64,000 bases of DNA, from positions 1-64,000 of the forward strand of contig JAZQOJ010000201.1 of NCBI GenBank assembly GCA_045627805.1. Direction: 5' to 3'. The notes below the pieces were generated by a model, which saw only the letters and a list, made by a program, of their open reading frames with translations, did no database searches and was not told the DNA's origin. The translations under genes were made by a program, and so were the position numbers. The DNA comes from UBA1756 sp045627805. Its GTDB lineage: Bacteria; Bacteroidota; Bacteroidia; Bacteroidales; WCHB1-69. The first letter of the stretch is position 1; each line of letters starts with the position of its first letter. Of this stretch, positions 31,877 through 40,280 are shown in pieces.

Positions 31877-32655
31877 TCGTCGTCCTCCTCCACCGCTTTA
31901 TAATACTGGTATTCGTCAAATTTATAACGGATGGCCGCCGCGATTTCCTCTCGCGACCAGCGCACCAAATCGTAATAACTGAAACGGCAAAACACCATAA
32001 ATTCCATCAAATAAGGTTCTTCCAACCCCGTGATCTGCGCCACCAATTCCTTATTGTATTTCAAGGGAACCTGCTGTACTTCATCGCCGTATCCCTCCAT
32101 CTCGTAATACAGACGACGCGTTTTCATACGCTTGTTGAAAATATTGTACAAAAAGGTGATGGGACTGCCCAGCGCAGTATTTTTCAACACATTGGGCGCT
32201 TCTTCCGAATAGGTAGCGTTCTGTCTGTCCTCTTTGGTCAAATGCACGTCCTCAAGGTTTTTGTATGAGTCGGGCAACTGAGAACGGGCGATGTCGCGCT
32301 TAAATCCTTCGTATGTCGGGTTCAAACCAATCACCTTGACTCCTGGAAGCATAAACGACTTTGCGCTCAAAAAAAAGTCCTTTCTGCCCCTGTCGGCCGT
32401 CATATTGTTCACCACCTCCAACACCTGCCGGTGACGCGACGAGGTCACCACCAACGAATCACCCACTCGCACCTGAATCCGGAATATTCCGTCCGCATCC
32501 GTGAAAATGTGCTGATTGGTCCGCATATTGTAAACATTCGCCCCTCTGATGGGATAACTTGTCGCAGCATCATACACCCTGCCCTGCAAAACTTTTTGCG
32601 CAGCCCCACTCTGCAACATCAGCATCACCACCCAGAAAACGAATCGTTGTTTCAT
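31873..32655 (-). CDS. Secreted protein with carboxypeptidase-regulatory-like domain
   Basis: The product is 260 residues: signal peptide MKQRFVFWVVMLMLQSGAAQ, then a CarboxypepD_reg-like beta-sandwich (about 21-100: KVLQGRVYDAATSYPIRGANVYNM, IFTDADGIFRIQVRVGDSLVVTS). A conserved Bacteroidota extension follows (FMLPGVKVIGLNPTYEGFKRDI, LGSPITFLYNIFNKRMKTRR, LTGLEEPYLMEFMVFCRFSYYD). Such proteins are probably periplasmic and of unknown role. A minus-strand TATTTTTG (32660-32667) lies only 5 bases before the ATG, so the mRNA may be nearly leaderless. Ends in an acidic tail; coupled to the next gene by ATGA. Confidence 0.75.
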   Translation of the reverse strand: MKQRFVFWVVMLMLQSGAAQKVLQGRVYDAATSYPIRGANVYNMRTNQHIFTDADGIFRIQVRVGDSLVVTSSRHRQVLEVVNNMTADRGRKDFFLSAKSFMLPGVKVIGLNPTYEGFKRDIARSQLPDSYKNLEDVHLTKEDRQNATYSEEAPNVLKNTALGSPITFLYNIFNKRMKTRRLYYEMEGYGDEVQQVPLKYNKELVAQITGLEEPYLMEFMVFCRFSYYDLVRWSREEIAAAIRYKFDEYQYYKAVEEDDE

Positions 32656-33072
32656 TCTGCAAAAATATGACTTTTCAACAATCCTATTATCATTATATAT
32701 TCTTTTTTATTTTCTTTTTTGATCTTTATTGTATGATATATGCTTGTTGATAATGTCAGGAACTTTTTTCAAATAAATTTGCTTTTTTTGTTTTCAACGG
32801 TTACTAACACTCTTTTCAACATCGTTTTCTGGCTTAATTGTTTGATTCAAAAATGGAATCCCTTTTCCAATTATTTGACCTTTTTTCATAATGTTGAAAA
32901 GTTTTAACCTGTTCATTTCGATTTTTCGGTTGAAAAGCATCGTGTATAATTTCCCTTTTTTTGCTCATAACTTTTGATAACTTTTTTCAAAAAATTCTCC
33001 GCCGTTTTTTGTTGATAAATCGGGGTTTATCAACATCTTTTAATGAACTTTTCAACAGGTGTGTGTTAATAA
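32656..33072. other. AT-rich noncoding region with TTWTCAAC 9-mers
   Basis: No gene is visible. The stretch is very AT-rich and contains eight 9-mers of type TT(A/T)TCAAC(A/G) in either orientation: 32745-32753, 32791-32799, 32813-32821, 32892-32900, 32928-32936, 33010-33018, 33027-33035 and 33049-33057. Two of them form an inverted repeat with 10-bp arms, TGTTGATAAA at 33010-33019 and TTTATCAACA at 33026-33035. The 9-mer is one base from the DnaA box TTATCCACA. This could be a regulator-binding or replication-related region. Confidence 0.5.
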
Positions 33073-34086
33073 CTAACTATTTGATTTACAGCGATTTGCG
33101 ATTAGAAGATAAATAAAATACGGGGCTCCTGCTATGGCGGTAATGCTGCCTACGGGCAACTCGGCAGGGGAGGCAATGGTGCGAGCAAGTGTGTCGGCAA
33201 CCAGACAAAAAATCGCACCCAAAAGGACGGAAAACGGAATCACTTTGCGCATATCGTTGCCCCACAGCATTCTAACAATGTGAGGTACGATTAATCCTAC
33301 AAAACCAATTACCCCACAGAATGCTACCGCCACGGCAACCAAAAGCGAACTGCTGATCAGAATGGCTTGGGTAGTGCGCGTAGCATTCACCCCCGAAGTT
33401 TGCGCAATGTCGGTGCCCAACTGTAGGATATTGAGTTTTTTTGCCTGCGAAAAAAGAAAAATTCCCACAAAAATCACCATTGCAAGCAGTATTCCGACTT
33501 CACTCCAAGTGCCGGAGCCGAAACTTCCCATTGTCCAAAACAGGATTTCTTCCATTGATTCCTGGTTCAAAACCATCAGTAAAGTGATGATGGCGGAGAT
33601 TAAAAAATTGATGGCGACGCCTGCTAACAAAATGGTTTCCACTGATTTGCGGTTTCCCAGTCGGGCTATTGCCAAAACAAAAACGAGGGTGAGCAAGGCA
33701 GTGGGAAGCGCACACAGCGTGGTGCCGAACCACACACAGTTGAAACCCGTGATAATGGCGATGGCGGCGCCCAACGAAGCGCCGGAAGAGATTCCTAAAA
33801 TGTACGGATCGCAAATCGGATTGCGGAAAATTGACTGGAACACAGCGCCGCAAATCGCAAGGGCCGCACCAGCCAAAATGCTGAGCGTAATGCGCGGAAA
33901 ACGCAAGGTGAAAAGAGTGGTTTCAAAAAGTTTCCACTCTTCAGGTACTATCCCGCCAGTGAGTTTCGCGCCCACTATTTTGACTATCGCTTCTAATGGA
34001 ATAGACACGACCCCGATAGCTGCCGCCCCCATCGCCGCCGCCATCAGCACTACCGCCAAAACTATCAAAGTCGTCCTCGTCTTCAT
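33073..34086 (-). CDS. FecCD/BtuC-family ABC transporter permease
   Basis: The product is 337 residues with about ten hydrophobic helices. Family signatures are FRFPRITLSILAGAALAICGAVFQSIFRNPICDPYILGISSGASLGAAI, AGVAINFLISAIITLL, and VAFCGVIGFVGLIVPHIVRMLWGNDMRKVIP (cited as separate short segments of the family pattern). It is the membrane subunit for uptake of iron-siderophore, haem or cobalamin across the inner membrane. The ATPase and binding protein usually encoded next to it are not in the flanking sequence. The upstream gene (thpR) is unrelated and ends 41 bases before. The substrate cannot be inferred; the methylmalonyl-CoA mutase in this genome creates a cobalamin demand. Confidence 0.9.
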   Translation of the reverse strand: MKTRTTLIVLAVVLMAAAMGAAAIGVVSIPLEAIVKIVGAKLTGGIVPEEWKLFETTLFTLRFPRITLSILAGAALAICGAVFQSIFRNPICDPYILGISSGASLGAAIAIITGFNCVWFGTTLCALPTALLTLVFVLAIARLGNRKSVETILLAGVAINFLISAIITLLMVLNQESMEEILFWTMGSFGSGTWSEVGILLAMVIFVGIFLFSQAKKLNILQLGTDIAQTSGVNATRTTQAILISSSLLVAVAVAFCGVIGFVGLIVPHIVRMLWGNDMRKVIPFSVLLGAIFCLVADTLARTIASPAELPVGSITAIAGAPYFIYLLIANRCKSNS

Positions 34087-34127
34087 TTTTTTATTTCATC
34101 CGTTTCCCCTTCGTTTTCGTACCCCGC

Positions 34128-34691
34128 TCAACCATTCAACCGATTGCCCGAAATTTCCGTGTAAATCGGGCCTTCTTTTTCCAATTGGCTTCTGAAAAAA
34201 GTAATTTCGTTCACTTCAATTTCTTGTTGATAAGTGGGTTGCATTCGTTCAATGAGTTGCCAGAAACGTTTTTTGTCGTCAATTTTTTTGATTCGCCCCA
34301 GTGTGAGGTGCGGCACCCAATTGCCTTCGGCAGGTTCGAATCCCAATTCTTCCACCAATTTTTTTTCAATTTGCTGGAAGAGAGTGTTCAAAGTATCGTT
34401 TTGTTCAAATCCCAACCAGATTACCTTCGGGCAATATCGGCTTCCAAAAACGCCTAATTTATTGATTTTCAAAGTAAAATTAGGAGTTTCTGCTGCGATG
34501 ACGTTCACTAATTGTGAGATTTTGGAAATCTTATCTTCCGGAGTTTTTCCGATGAAGCGGAGGGTGAGATGATGTAGCGCATCCTTTACCCACACGATGT
34601 CATCGAATGAGGTGTGGCGCTGCAATTCACGCAACAGTTCCGCATATTCTTCCGCTAAATCTATTTTGATGGCAATAAAGGTTCTTTTCAT
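34128..34691 (-). CDS. thpR: RNA 2',3'-cyclic phosphodiesterase ThpR
   Basis: The product is 187 residues of the 2H phosphoesterase superfamily. The two catalytic HxT motifs are HHLTLRFIGKT (about 42-52) and PHLTLGRIKK (about 131-140). RTFIAIKIDL opens the protein as in the family, formerly called 2'-5' RNA ligase. It hydrolyses 2',3'-cyclic phosphate RNA ends. The C-terminus NRLNG-stop is encoded by a TTAACCG-like degenerate repeat (CAACCATTCAACCG), the same ending as the kinase gene at 38246. Confidence 0.9.
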   Translation of the reverse strand: MKRTFIAIKIDLAEEYAELLRELQRHTSFDDIVWVKDALHHLTLRFIGKTPEDKISKISQLVNVIAAETPNFTLKINKLGVFGSRYCPKVIWLGFEQNDTLNTLFQQIEKKLVEELGFEPAEGNWVPHLTLGRIKKIDDKKRFWQLIERMQPTYQQEIEVNEITFFRSQLEKEGPIYTEISGNRLNG

Positions 34692-34802
34692 TAGTAGAAA
34701 TTGAATTTGTTTAAACGAAATTTTTTGTTTTTAATTGTTGGAACGTAGAATTTCTTGCCACTATCCATTTCACCATTGACCCGCACAACCGTTTCAATTT
34801 CG

Positions 34803-34860
34803 TACATTTACCATTATGCGAACATCTTGCTAAGCATTGCTGCTGTCACAAGATGAAGGT
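34803..34860. repeat. Second interspersed repeat block, second copy
   Basis: It matches 375-432: CCATTATGCGAACATCT, then CAAGATGAA. It lies between thpR and the T9SS cargo gene terminator. Confidence 0.7.
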
Positions 34861-34884
34861 GGATAAATTCTGTAATAAAAAAAA

Positions 34885-34912
34885 ATGCCCTCTTTTCAGA
34901 GAGCATTTTTTA
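34885..34912 (-). terminator. Terminator of the T9SS cargo gene
   Basis: Stem ATGCTCTC/GAGGGCAT on the minus strand (one T-G pair), followed by about ten T on that strand. A T-run on the other side also permits plus-strand termination. Confidence 0.8.
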
Positions 34913-34930
34913 TAGGTTCGGAATACCGAA

Positions 34931-36361
34931 TTAGCGAACGATGCTAACTTTGCCAGTAGCAACTTCATTGCCGTTCACAACGCGAATTACATAAACGCCT
35001 TCGCTCAAGGAAGCAACGTTGATGGTTTCGTTTGCGTTAGCAGCTTCGATAGCCATAACTTCTTGACCAGCAATGTTATAGATAGAAATCTGTGCGCCAG
35101 CAGCATTGTCAACGTTGATCACGTTGCAAGCAGGATTCGGGAAAATGCTCAAGCTGCTTTCTTCGTTGTTAGCGATGCCAACGTGTTCAAAATCGTAGGT
35201 AGCGCAAGCGGTGTTATTTGACATATCAGGATCGAGAGTAGCGTCAACGGGAGTAACAGATACACAAACCTGCAAAGGATATGAGAGGTTATATTCTTCA
35301 AACATATCAGTACCAATCACTGCCATAGGTCCGATTTTCCAACCGTAGTTAGCTGCGAGCGGATCTTCAGGGGTTACGCCGAGTGCTTCTTGTTGCCAAT
35401 ATGCAACGTGTTCGCCATTGTTGTCAACCAAGTAGATGTCAGCAAGGGCGTCGCTGGTAGCTTCATCAATACCACCATTGTAAATACCACAGTAGAAATA
35501 AATTGAATCCAAGAATTCATCAACTTCAACATAATCTTCAGCAGTTAAAGCAGTAGGATATTGTGCAGCATCAGCCGGATTGTAAACCTTAACTTCCCAG
35601 TCATTGATAACTTCAGCGGCACCACCATCGTTTACCCAAACAGTGATTGCGGTATAAGCGGCCTTAACTTCGGTTTTGGTAGCGTCAGTGTAATACAACG
35701 GAACATAGAGGTTCCAGCCGGGATGGTTTTCATTGGTGCTGTAGTAGTAATCCAAGAAGTTACCCCAAGGAGTGTTGACATCGCAGTGTTCGTCACCGAG
35801 ACCACCACAGGTGTAACCGCAGCAGTGAATACCGACCCAGATTTCGCCTTCCGTACCCGTTACGGTGTAAGGAGTGGTCAGAACAACTTCCTGCAAACCG
35901 GTTTCAGAAGCGGTATAGTGCTGAGTGTAAACCTGGGTACCAAAATTGGTGGCGTCGTTGGTGAAGTAAACAGCGCTTCCCAAGTTGGCAACGCTGCTTT
36001 CCTGAACGATCCAGTTAGCGTTACCGCCAGTCCAGATAACAACGTCAAATTCGGGGCTGAAGTTAACTTCAATGGGGTTGTTGTTGTCGTCGGTTACCGT
36101 ACCCTGGTCCTGCCAGAAAAATTTAACTTTGTCCAAAGTGTAGCCGGGCTGAAGGTTGGCGAACTGGTTCAAACGGATGAAATAGGTTTCATCTTCTTCC
36201 CATTCGGTGAAGTGGTCAACGTTGAGGTCGCCTTTCCAGCTGCTACGTTCGTTGCTGGTGGAAATAGGATTGCTTACCGGGTACATTTTTCTCGGTTGCA
36301 TCTGGGCAAATGAAGCAACAACGATTGCCATCACTGCCAAAAGCGTAAATAATTTTTTCAT
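34931..36361 (-). CDS. Secreted protein with T9SS type A sorting tail
   Basis: The product is 476 residues: signal peptide MKKLFTLLAVMAIVVASFAQ, then a beta-rich, acidic cargo region (ETYFIRLNQFANLQPGYTLDKVKF, GEIWVGIHCCGYTCGG, VCVSVTPVDATLDPDMSNNTACATY). The last resembles adhesion-type Ig folds. The C-terminal sorting domain (about 400-476) reads LSIFPNPACNVINV, ISIYNIAGQEVM, SLSEGVYVIRVVNGNEVATGKVSIVR, a canonical type A tail for the type IX system. It is strongly biased in codons, suggesting high expression. Its promoter is TATCTTTG on the minus strand (36400-36407). Cargo function is unknown. Confidence 0.88.
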   Translation of the reverse strand: MKKLFTLLAVMAIVVASFAQMQPRKMYPVSNPISTSNERSSWKGDLNVDHFTEWEEDETYFIRLNQFANLQPGYTLDKVKFFWQDQGTVTDDNNNPIEVNFSPEFDVVIWTGGNANWIVQESSVANLGSAVYFTNDATNFGTQVYTQHYTASETGLQEVVLTTPYTVTGTEGEIWVGIHCCGYTCGGLGDEHCDVNTPWGNFLDYYYSTNENHPGWNLYVPLYYTDATKTEVKAAYTAITVWVNDGGAAEVINDWEVKVYNPADAAQYPTALTAEDYVEVDEFLDSIYFYCGIYNGGIDEATSDALADIYLVDNNGEHVAYWQQEALGVTPEDPLAANYGWKIGPMAVIGTDMFEEYNLSYPLQVCVSVTPVDATLDPDMSNNTACATYDFEHVGIANNEESSLSIFPNPACNVINVDNAAGAQISIYNIAGQEVMAIEAANANETINVASLSEGVYVIRVVNGNEVATGKVSIVR

Positions 36362-36399
36362 AATTTTGAATTTTAAGTGAATAATAAAATTTCAGGGCG

Positions 36400-36407
36400 C
36401 AAAGATA
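36400..36407 (-). promoter_or_regulatory. TAnnTTTG promoter of the T9SS cargo gene
   Basis: TATCTTTG on the minus strand, 38 bases before ATG 36361. Confidence 0.75.
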
Positions 36408-36469
36408 CTAATTTTTTTCCAACAATTTGCCAACACTTCACTTTTTTTATTTTTTTAAGAAAAATTGAG

Positions 36470-36477
36470 TAATTTTG
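36470..36477 (+). promoter_or_regulatory. TAnnTTTG promoter of the aminotransferase gene
   Basis: TAATTTTG, 19 bases before ATG 36497, implying a very short leader. Confidence 0.7.
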
Positions 36478-36496
36478 CCCTCCAATTTAATTCATA

Positions 36497-37639
36497 ATGA
36501 AGCCATCCCAAATTCAAATGGTGGATTTGCTCACGCCCCACCAACGCATTCTGCCGGAAATTGAAAGTGCCGTTTCGGAAGTTTTTCACTCATCTGCATT
36601 CATAGAGGGTGCCGTCGTTGCACAATTTCAGCAAAATTTGGCGTATTTTGTAGGCAGCTGTCACGTGGTAACTTGTGGTAGCGGAACCGATGCGCTTCAG
36701 ATTGCGCTGATGGCGCTGCGCCTTCGCCCTGGCGATGAGGTCCTCACAACGCCGTTCACTTTTGTGGCCACGGCCGAGGTGCTGTCCCTACTGCAACTCA
36801 AACCGGTTTTTGTGGATGTGGTGCCCGACACTTTTAATATAGATGTGTCAAAATTGGAAAACGCCATCACGCCGCGCACGCGGGCTATCGTTCCGGTTCA
36901 CCTTTTTGGCCAGTGCGCCGATATGGAGCCGATTCTGCGATTGGCGAAAGCACACAACTTGTTCGTGGTGGAAGATGCTTGCCAGGCCATCGGTGCCGAA
37001 TATACATTCAGCGATGGGCGTGTCGCACAGGCGGGCACGATGGGCGATTTTGGCTGCACGTCGTTTTTTCCGTCCAAAAATCTTGGCTGCTTCGGCGATG
37101 GGGGCGCGCTTTTCACACAAAACGAGTCGTTGGCCGCCAGCGCTCGACAGATTGCGCACCACGGCGCCACGCTGAAGTACCATCACGAGTGTGTCGGCAT
37201 CAATTCGCGTCTCGATTCTGTGCAGGCCGCCGTGCTCGATGTCAAGTTGAAGCATCTTCCTGAATATATGCTGGCACGCCGCCAAGCCGCCCAGCGTTAT
37301 GATGCTCTTTTGGCAAAAGTCAACTCTCCGAAAGTGCAAACTCCTGTGTGCGCCGCCAATTCTACGCACGTTTATCATCAATATACATTGAAAATCAATG
37401 ATTTGAACCGAAATCAATTGCAGCAGCAGTTGAAAGACGCTGGCGTTCCTTCAATGATTTACTATCCGATACCGCTGCATTTGCAGCCGGCTTTCGCTTA
37501 CTTGAACTACCAGCGCGGCGATTTCCCGGTTGCGGAACGGCTTGCCGACTCGGTGCTTTCGCTCCCAATGCACACCGAACTCAACGAAGAAACCCAGCGG
37601 TATATCGTGGAAAAAATTTCAGATTGGGTAAGCCGTTAA
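36497..37639 (+). CDS. DegT/DnrJ/EryC1 family sugar aminotransferase
   Basis: The product is 380 residues with a fold-type I PLP domain: VTCGSGTDALQIALMAL binds the cofactor phosphate, VFVDVVPDTFNID and VEDACQAIGAEY supply the cofactor Asp, and TSFFPSKNLGCFGDGGAL holds the PLP Lys. Such enzymes transaminate nucleotide-linked keto sugars for O-antigen, capsule or glycan synthesis. HHGATLKYHHECVGINSRLDSVQAAVL is the family substrate region. It converges on rfbC with a four-base overlap. The exact sugar cannot be predicted. Confidence 0.93.
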   Translation: MKPSQIQMVDLLTPHQRILPEIESAVSEVFHSSAFIEGAVVAQFQQNLAYFVGSCHVVTCGSGTDALQIALMALRLRPGDEVLTTPFTFVATAEVLSLLQLKPVFVDVVPDTFNIDVSKLENAITPRTRAIVPVHLFGQCADMEPILRLAKAHNLFVVEDACQAIGAEYTFSDGRVAQAGTMGDFGCTSFFPSKNLGCFGDGGALFTQNESLAASARQIAHHGATLKYHHECVGINSRLDSVQAAVLDVKLKHLPEYMLARRQAAQRYDALLAKVNSPKVQTPVCAANSTHVYHQYTLKINDLNRNQLQQQLKDAGVPSMIYYPIPLHLQPAFAYLNYQRGDFPVAERLADSVLSLPMHTELNEETQRYIVEKISDWVSR

Positions 37640-38178
37640 AACGGTGTCACAAAATCCTTTAGCCACGGTCCCTGCGTATCTTTCTCTGAAAGAATCGGAT
37701 TGTCCACGCCCCATTCAATGTGAATGTCGGGGTCGTCGAAACGGATGCTCCCTTCCGAGGCCTTATTATACAAGTTGGAACATTTGTAGGCAAACACCGT
37801 GTTGTCTTCCAATACCGAAAACCCGTGCGCAAAACCTTCAGGCACAAATAATTGGTAATGATTTTCGCCAGTCAGCACGGCTGATGCATATTGGCCGTAG
37901 GTAGGACTGCCTTTGCGCAGGTCCACGGCCACGTCGAGTACGGCACCGTGTATTACGCTCACTAACTTGGCTTGCGTGAAGGGCGGTTTTTGAAAATGCA
38001 GTCCGCGCACTACGTTTTTTTGTGAAAACGATTGGTTGTCTTGCACAAATCGCACGTCAATGCCGGCCTCTTGGTATCGTTTTTCGTTGTAAGTTTCGTA
38101 AAACCAACCTCTTGCATCTCCAAAAATTTGCGGTTTTATCAACTTTACCCCCGCAATAGGCATTTCTATCACTTCCAT
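37636..38178 (-). CDS. rfbC: dTDP-4-dehydrorhamnose 3,5-epimerase
   Basis: The product is 180 residues, the usual length. The cupin core has RGLHFQKPPFTQAKLVSVIHGAVLDVAVDLRKGSPTYGQY (listed as family pattern) with the catalytic His of RGLH, and VPEGFAHGFSVLEDNTVFAYKCSN with the following Tyr. It epimerises dTDP-4-keto-6-deoxyglucose at C3 and C5 on the way to dTDP-L-rhamnose. RfbA, B and D are not adjacent. The gene end overlaps the convergent aminotransferase gene by four bases. Confidence 0.95.
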   Translation of the reverse strand: MEVIEMPIAGVKLIKPQIFGDARGWFYETYNEKRYQEAGIDVRFVQDNQSFSQKNVVRGLHFQKPPFTQAKLVSVIHGAVLDVAVDLRKGSPTYGQYASAVLTGENHYQLFVPEGFAHGFSVLEDNTVFAYKCSNLYNKASEGSIRFDDPDIHIEWGVDNPILSEKDTQGPWLKDFVTPF

Positions 38179-38227
38179 TGTCTTAAAAATTGTTCTCGTT
38201 TCACCTTTTTACCCCTTTGTCTTCAAA

Positions 38228-38260
38228 TTAACCGTTCCCCCGACATTAACCGTTTAACCG
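38228..38260. repeat. Three TTAACCG heptads at a gene end
   Basis: Copies at 38228-38234, 38246-38252 and 38254-38260. The second and third encode the last residues and the stop codon of the minus-strand kinase gene. Confidence 0.9.
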
Positions 38261-38818
38261 ATTCCATCCCTTTGTCCGAAAAATCGCCTCCACTTGTTCG
38301 TACAGTTCCTCCCAGGTTCCATTGTTCAAGAGCACCACTTTGGCGCGGCGAATGCACTCGGAGAGGTTTTGTTTATTGGGGTCGGTGGAGGTCATTTCAC
38401 GTTGTTCGTTGGCTATAAATGTCTCGTAATCAACGTGATCTGTTTCCGAATTGCGAAGAACGGCCCGCTCGTAACGGATTTTAGGGTCGGCATTCACGGC
38501 CCAAAGTTGGAAATGGCCTTTTTGTTCCAAGGCGTCAATTTCGCCAGGCGTGCGGATGCTTTCGATGATGGCGTTCACGCCTTTGACTTGTGCCTCTTCG
38601 TAAAGCTGGTCGGCAATGTAGGAGGGAGAGTGTTGTGCGCGCAACTCGTTCGCCACCATTGTGTAGGAATCGCGGTTTTGCGGCATTCCGCGTTTCGCCA
38701 CTTCTCGTTTCAAAAATTCGCGTACCGAATAGTGTGCGAATCCGTGCTTTTCTTTCAAATAATCCACCACTGCGCCTTTTCCTGCACCCAATGTTCCCGT
38801 TATTCCAATGATAATCAT
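38246..38818 (-). CDS. P-loop nucleotide kinase, dephospho-CoA kinase-like
   Basis: The product is 190 residues. The P-loop is GITGTLGAGKGAVVDYL (about 5-21). IIESIRTPGEIDALEQKGHFQLWAVNADPKIRYERAVLRNSETDHVDYETF gives the Walker B-like and lid region with the Arg residues of nucleotide kinases (read in short family segments). A standard CoaE differs in detail, so the substrate is open. NPNKQNLSECIRRAKVVLLNNGT is typical of the dephospho-CoA-kinase-like and UPF0200-like groups. The C-terminus WNRLNG-stop comes from a TTAACCG repeat. It precedes rfbC on the strand with 67 bases between. Confidence 0.7.
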   Translation of the reverse strand: MIIIGITGTLGAGKGAVVDYLKEKHGFAHYSVREFLKREVAKRGMPQNRDSYTMVANELRAQHSPSYIADQLYEEAQVKGVNAIIESIRTPGEIDALEQKGHFQLWAVNADPKIRYERAVLRNSETDHVDYETFIANEQREMTSTDPNKQNLSECIRRAKVVLLNNGTWEELYEQVEAIFRTKGWNRLNG

Positions 38819-38855
38819 ATCGTAATTGTTTAATAATCAGTATATAAATTATATT

Positions 38856-39377
38856 TTACCAGATACAGGCGTCGTCTTCCAGCCAGCGTTCCTGCGCTTT
38901 GAGGGTCTGCTCAATCACGTCGCGAACCGCTCCGCATCCGCCATTTTGATACGAAATGTAGTCGGCAATGGATTTCACCTCTTCGCAAGCATCTGCCGGA
39001 CAGCATTTTATCCCGCCCATTTGCATCATTTTCATATCGGGAATGTCGTCTCCCATAATCAGCAGTTGTTCCTGTTTCAGGTCGTGCTGCGCCATATATT
39101 CCGTGAGCAGTTCCACTTTGTTGCTCACTTTCAAGAAGATGTCCATTCCGGGAAAATTCTGGTAGCGGAGTTTCATCGTTTCCGAGTATCCGCCCGAAAT
39201 GATGGCTACGCGGAATCCTTTGCGCAATGCGTATTGCAAGGCGTAGCCGTCTTTTGCACCTGTCGCACGAATCTGGTCACCGTTGGTCAGAACCCAGATT
39301 CGTCCGTCCGACAGCACCCCGTCGAAATCGAAAATGAAAGTCGTGATATCTTTTAATTTTTGTCTGTAATTTTCCAT
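38856..39377 (-). CDS. kdsC: 3-deoxy-D-manno-octulosonate 8-phosphate phosphatase
   Basis: The product is 173 residues of the HAD superfamily, class without a large cap. Motif I is FDFDGVLSDGRIWV (nucleophile Asp near 18), motif II ISGG, motif III K (KVSNKVELL), and motif IV MGDDIPDMKMMQ. The tetrameric KdsC releases phosphate from KDO 8-phosphate in lipopolysaccharide core synthesis. It ends 37 bases before the kinase gene on the same strand and follows the Rossmann/DUF2520 gene by seven bases, forming a short operon. Confidence 0.93.
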   Translation of the reverse strand: MENYRQKLKDITTFIFDFDGVLSDGRIWVLTNGDQIRATGAKDGYALQYALRKGFRVAIISGGYSETMKLRYQNFPGMDIFLKVSNKVELLTEYMAQHDLKQEQLLIMGDDIPDMKMMQMGGIKCCPADACEEVKSIADYISYQNGGCGAVRDVIEQTLKAQERWLEDDACIW

Positions 39378-39384
39378 AATTATT

Positions 39385-40182
39385 TCAATTGTTTTCCTTT
39401 CTTTTTTTTGAAGACGAGAGCAGCCACTCCGAACACGCGCGGTACACTTCTTTCGTCATATCATCCGAGAGCATTTCTTCGTGTTTTCGCAGCACTTCAC
39501 AGTCGCCTCGTCGGGCCGGACCAGTTTGCGCTTCCTGCGGAGTCATCGTCTGAATTTTGTCTAATGTGTTCTGCATCAGCGGTATAAGCAGTTCTTTGGG
39601 AATGTTTCCTTTCTGCATTAGATTGAAACTGATGCCGTACATCATATTCGTGAAGTTGTTGGCGAAAACGGCGGCCAAGTGAAGTACGGCGCGTTGCGCC
39701 TCATTCACAAAGTAAACCTTGTCTGAAAGTTTTTCCGCCAGTTGAAAGAGTTGTTTCGCTGTATCTTCCGAGTTGCCTTCCACGCATAAAGGCACTGTCA
39801 AATTCGCGAAATCCGCATTTTTGCTGATGCTTTGACAAGGATAGAGCACTCCGAAACGGTCGGCGTGCGGTTTTAAGACTTTTTGAGAGACGGATCCCGC
39901 TGTCAGGCAAGCCAATGGCATTTGGAAAGGAATTTCGCTGACTATTTTTTCGTAGCTGTCGTCGCAAACCGAAAACAGATACAAGTCGCTTCCTGCTTCT
40001 ATTTCCGTAAGATTGTTGATGGCTTTTGCTCCGCAAGTTTCTGCTAATTTTTGGCAGTGTTCCAAATTGCGGCTGTAAATCTGACGAATGGGTATTTTTG
40101 CTTTTTTTAAGACAAAAACAAACCACGAGGCGACATTGCCGCTTCCTAAAATGCTCACACTCTCAATATTGCCTTCCGTCAT
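39385..40182 (-). CDS. Rossmann-fold protein with DUF2520 domain
   Basis: The product is 265 residues. An N-terminal NAD(P)-type Rossmann domain has VSILGSGNVASWFVFVL (about 9-25), and the family continues with YSRNLEHCQKLAE, YLFSVCDDSYEKIV and LTAGSV. The C-terminal DUF2520 domain is helical (VNEAQRAVLHLAAVFANNFTNMMYGI, TMTPQEAQTGPARRGD). This arrangement resembles small oxidoreductases related to F420 and pyrroline-5-carboxylate reductases. The reaction is not known. It is upstream of kdsC by seven bases, and that pairing is common in the phylum. Confidence 0.85.
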   Translation of the reverse strand: MTEGNIESVSILGSGNVASWFVFVLKKAKIPIRQIYSRNLEHCQKLAETCGAKAINNLTEIEAGSDLYLFSVCDDSYEKIVSEIPFQMPLACLTAGSVSQKVLKPHADRFGVLYPCQSISKNADFANLTVPLCVEGNSEDTAKQLFQLAEKLSDKVYFVNEAQRAVLHLAAVFANNFTNMMYGISFNLMQKGNIPKELLIPLMQNTLDKIQTMTPQEAQTGPARRGDCEVLRKHEEMLSDDMTKEVYRACSEWLLSSSKKRKENN

Positions 40183-40280
40183 AGTTTGTTTTTAATGGAG
40201 AAATCTCAATAGGTCTCGTCGCTCTCGCTTCTCAGGTCAATTCATCTATTAGCGGCGGGGTTTTGATTTCAATTTTCAGC

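Noticed and set aside
38246..38818. Nucleotide kinase as the partner of viperin
   Set aside because: pVips are often next to nucleotide kinases, but this gene is 34 kb away in a housekeeping context and its family looks CoaE-like.
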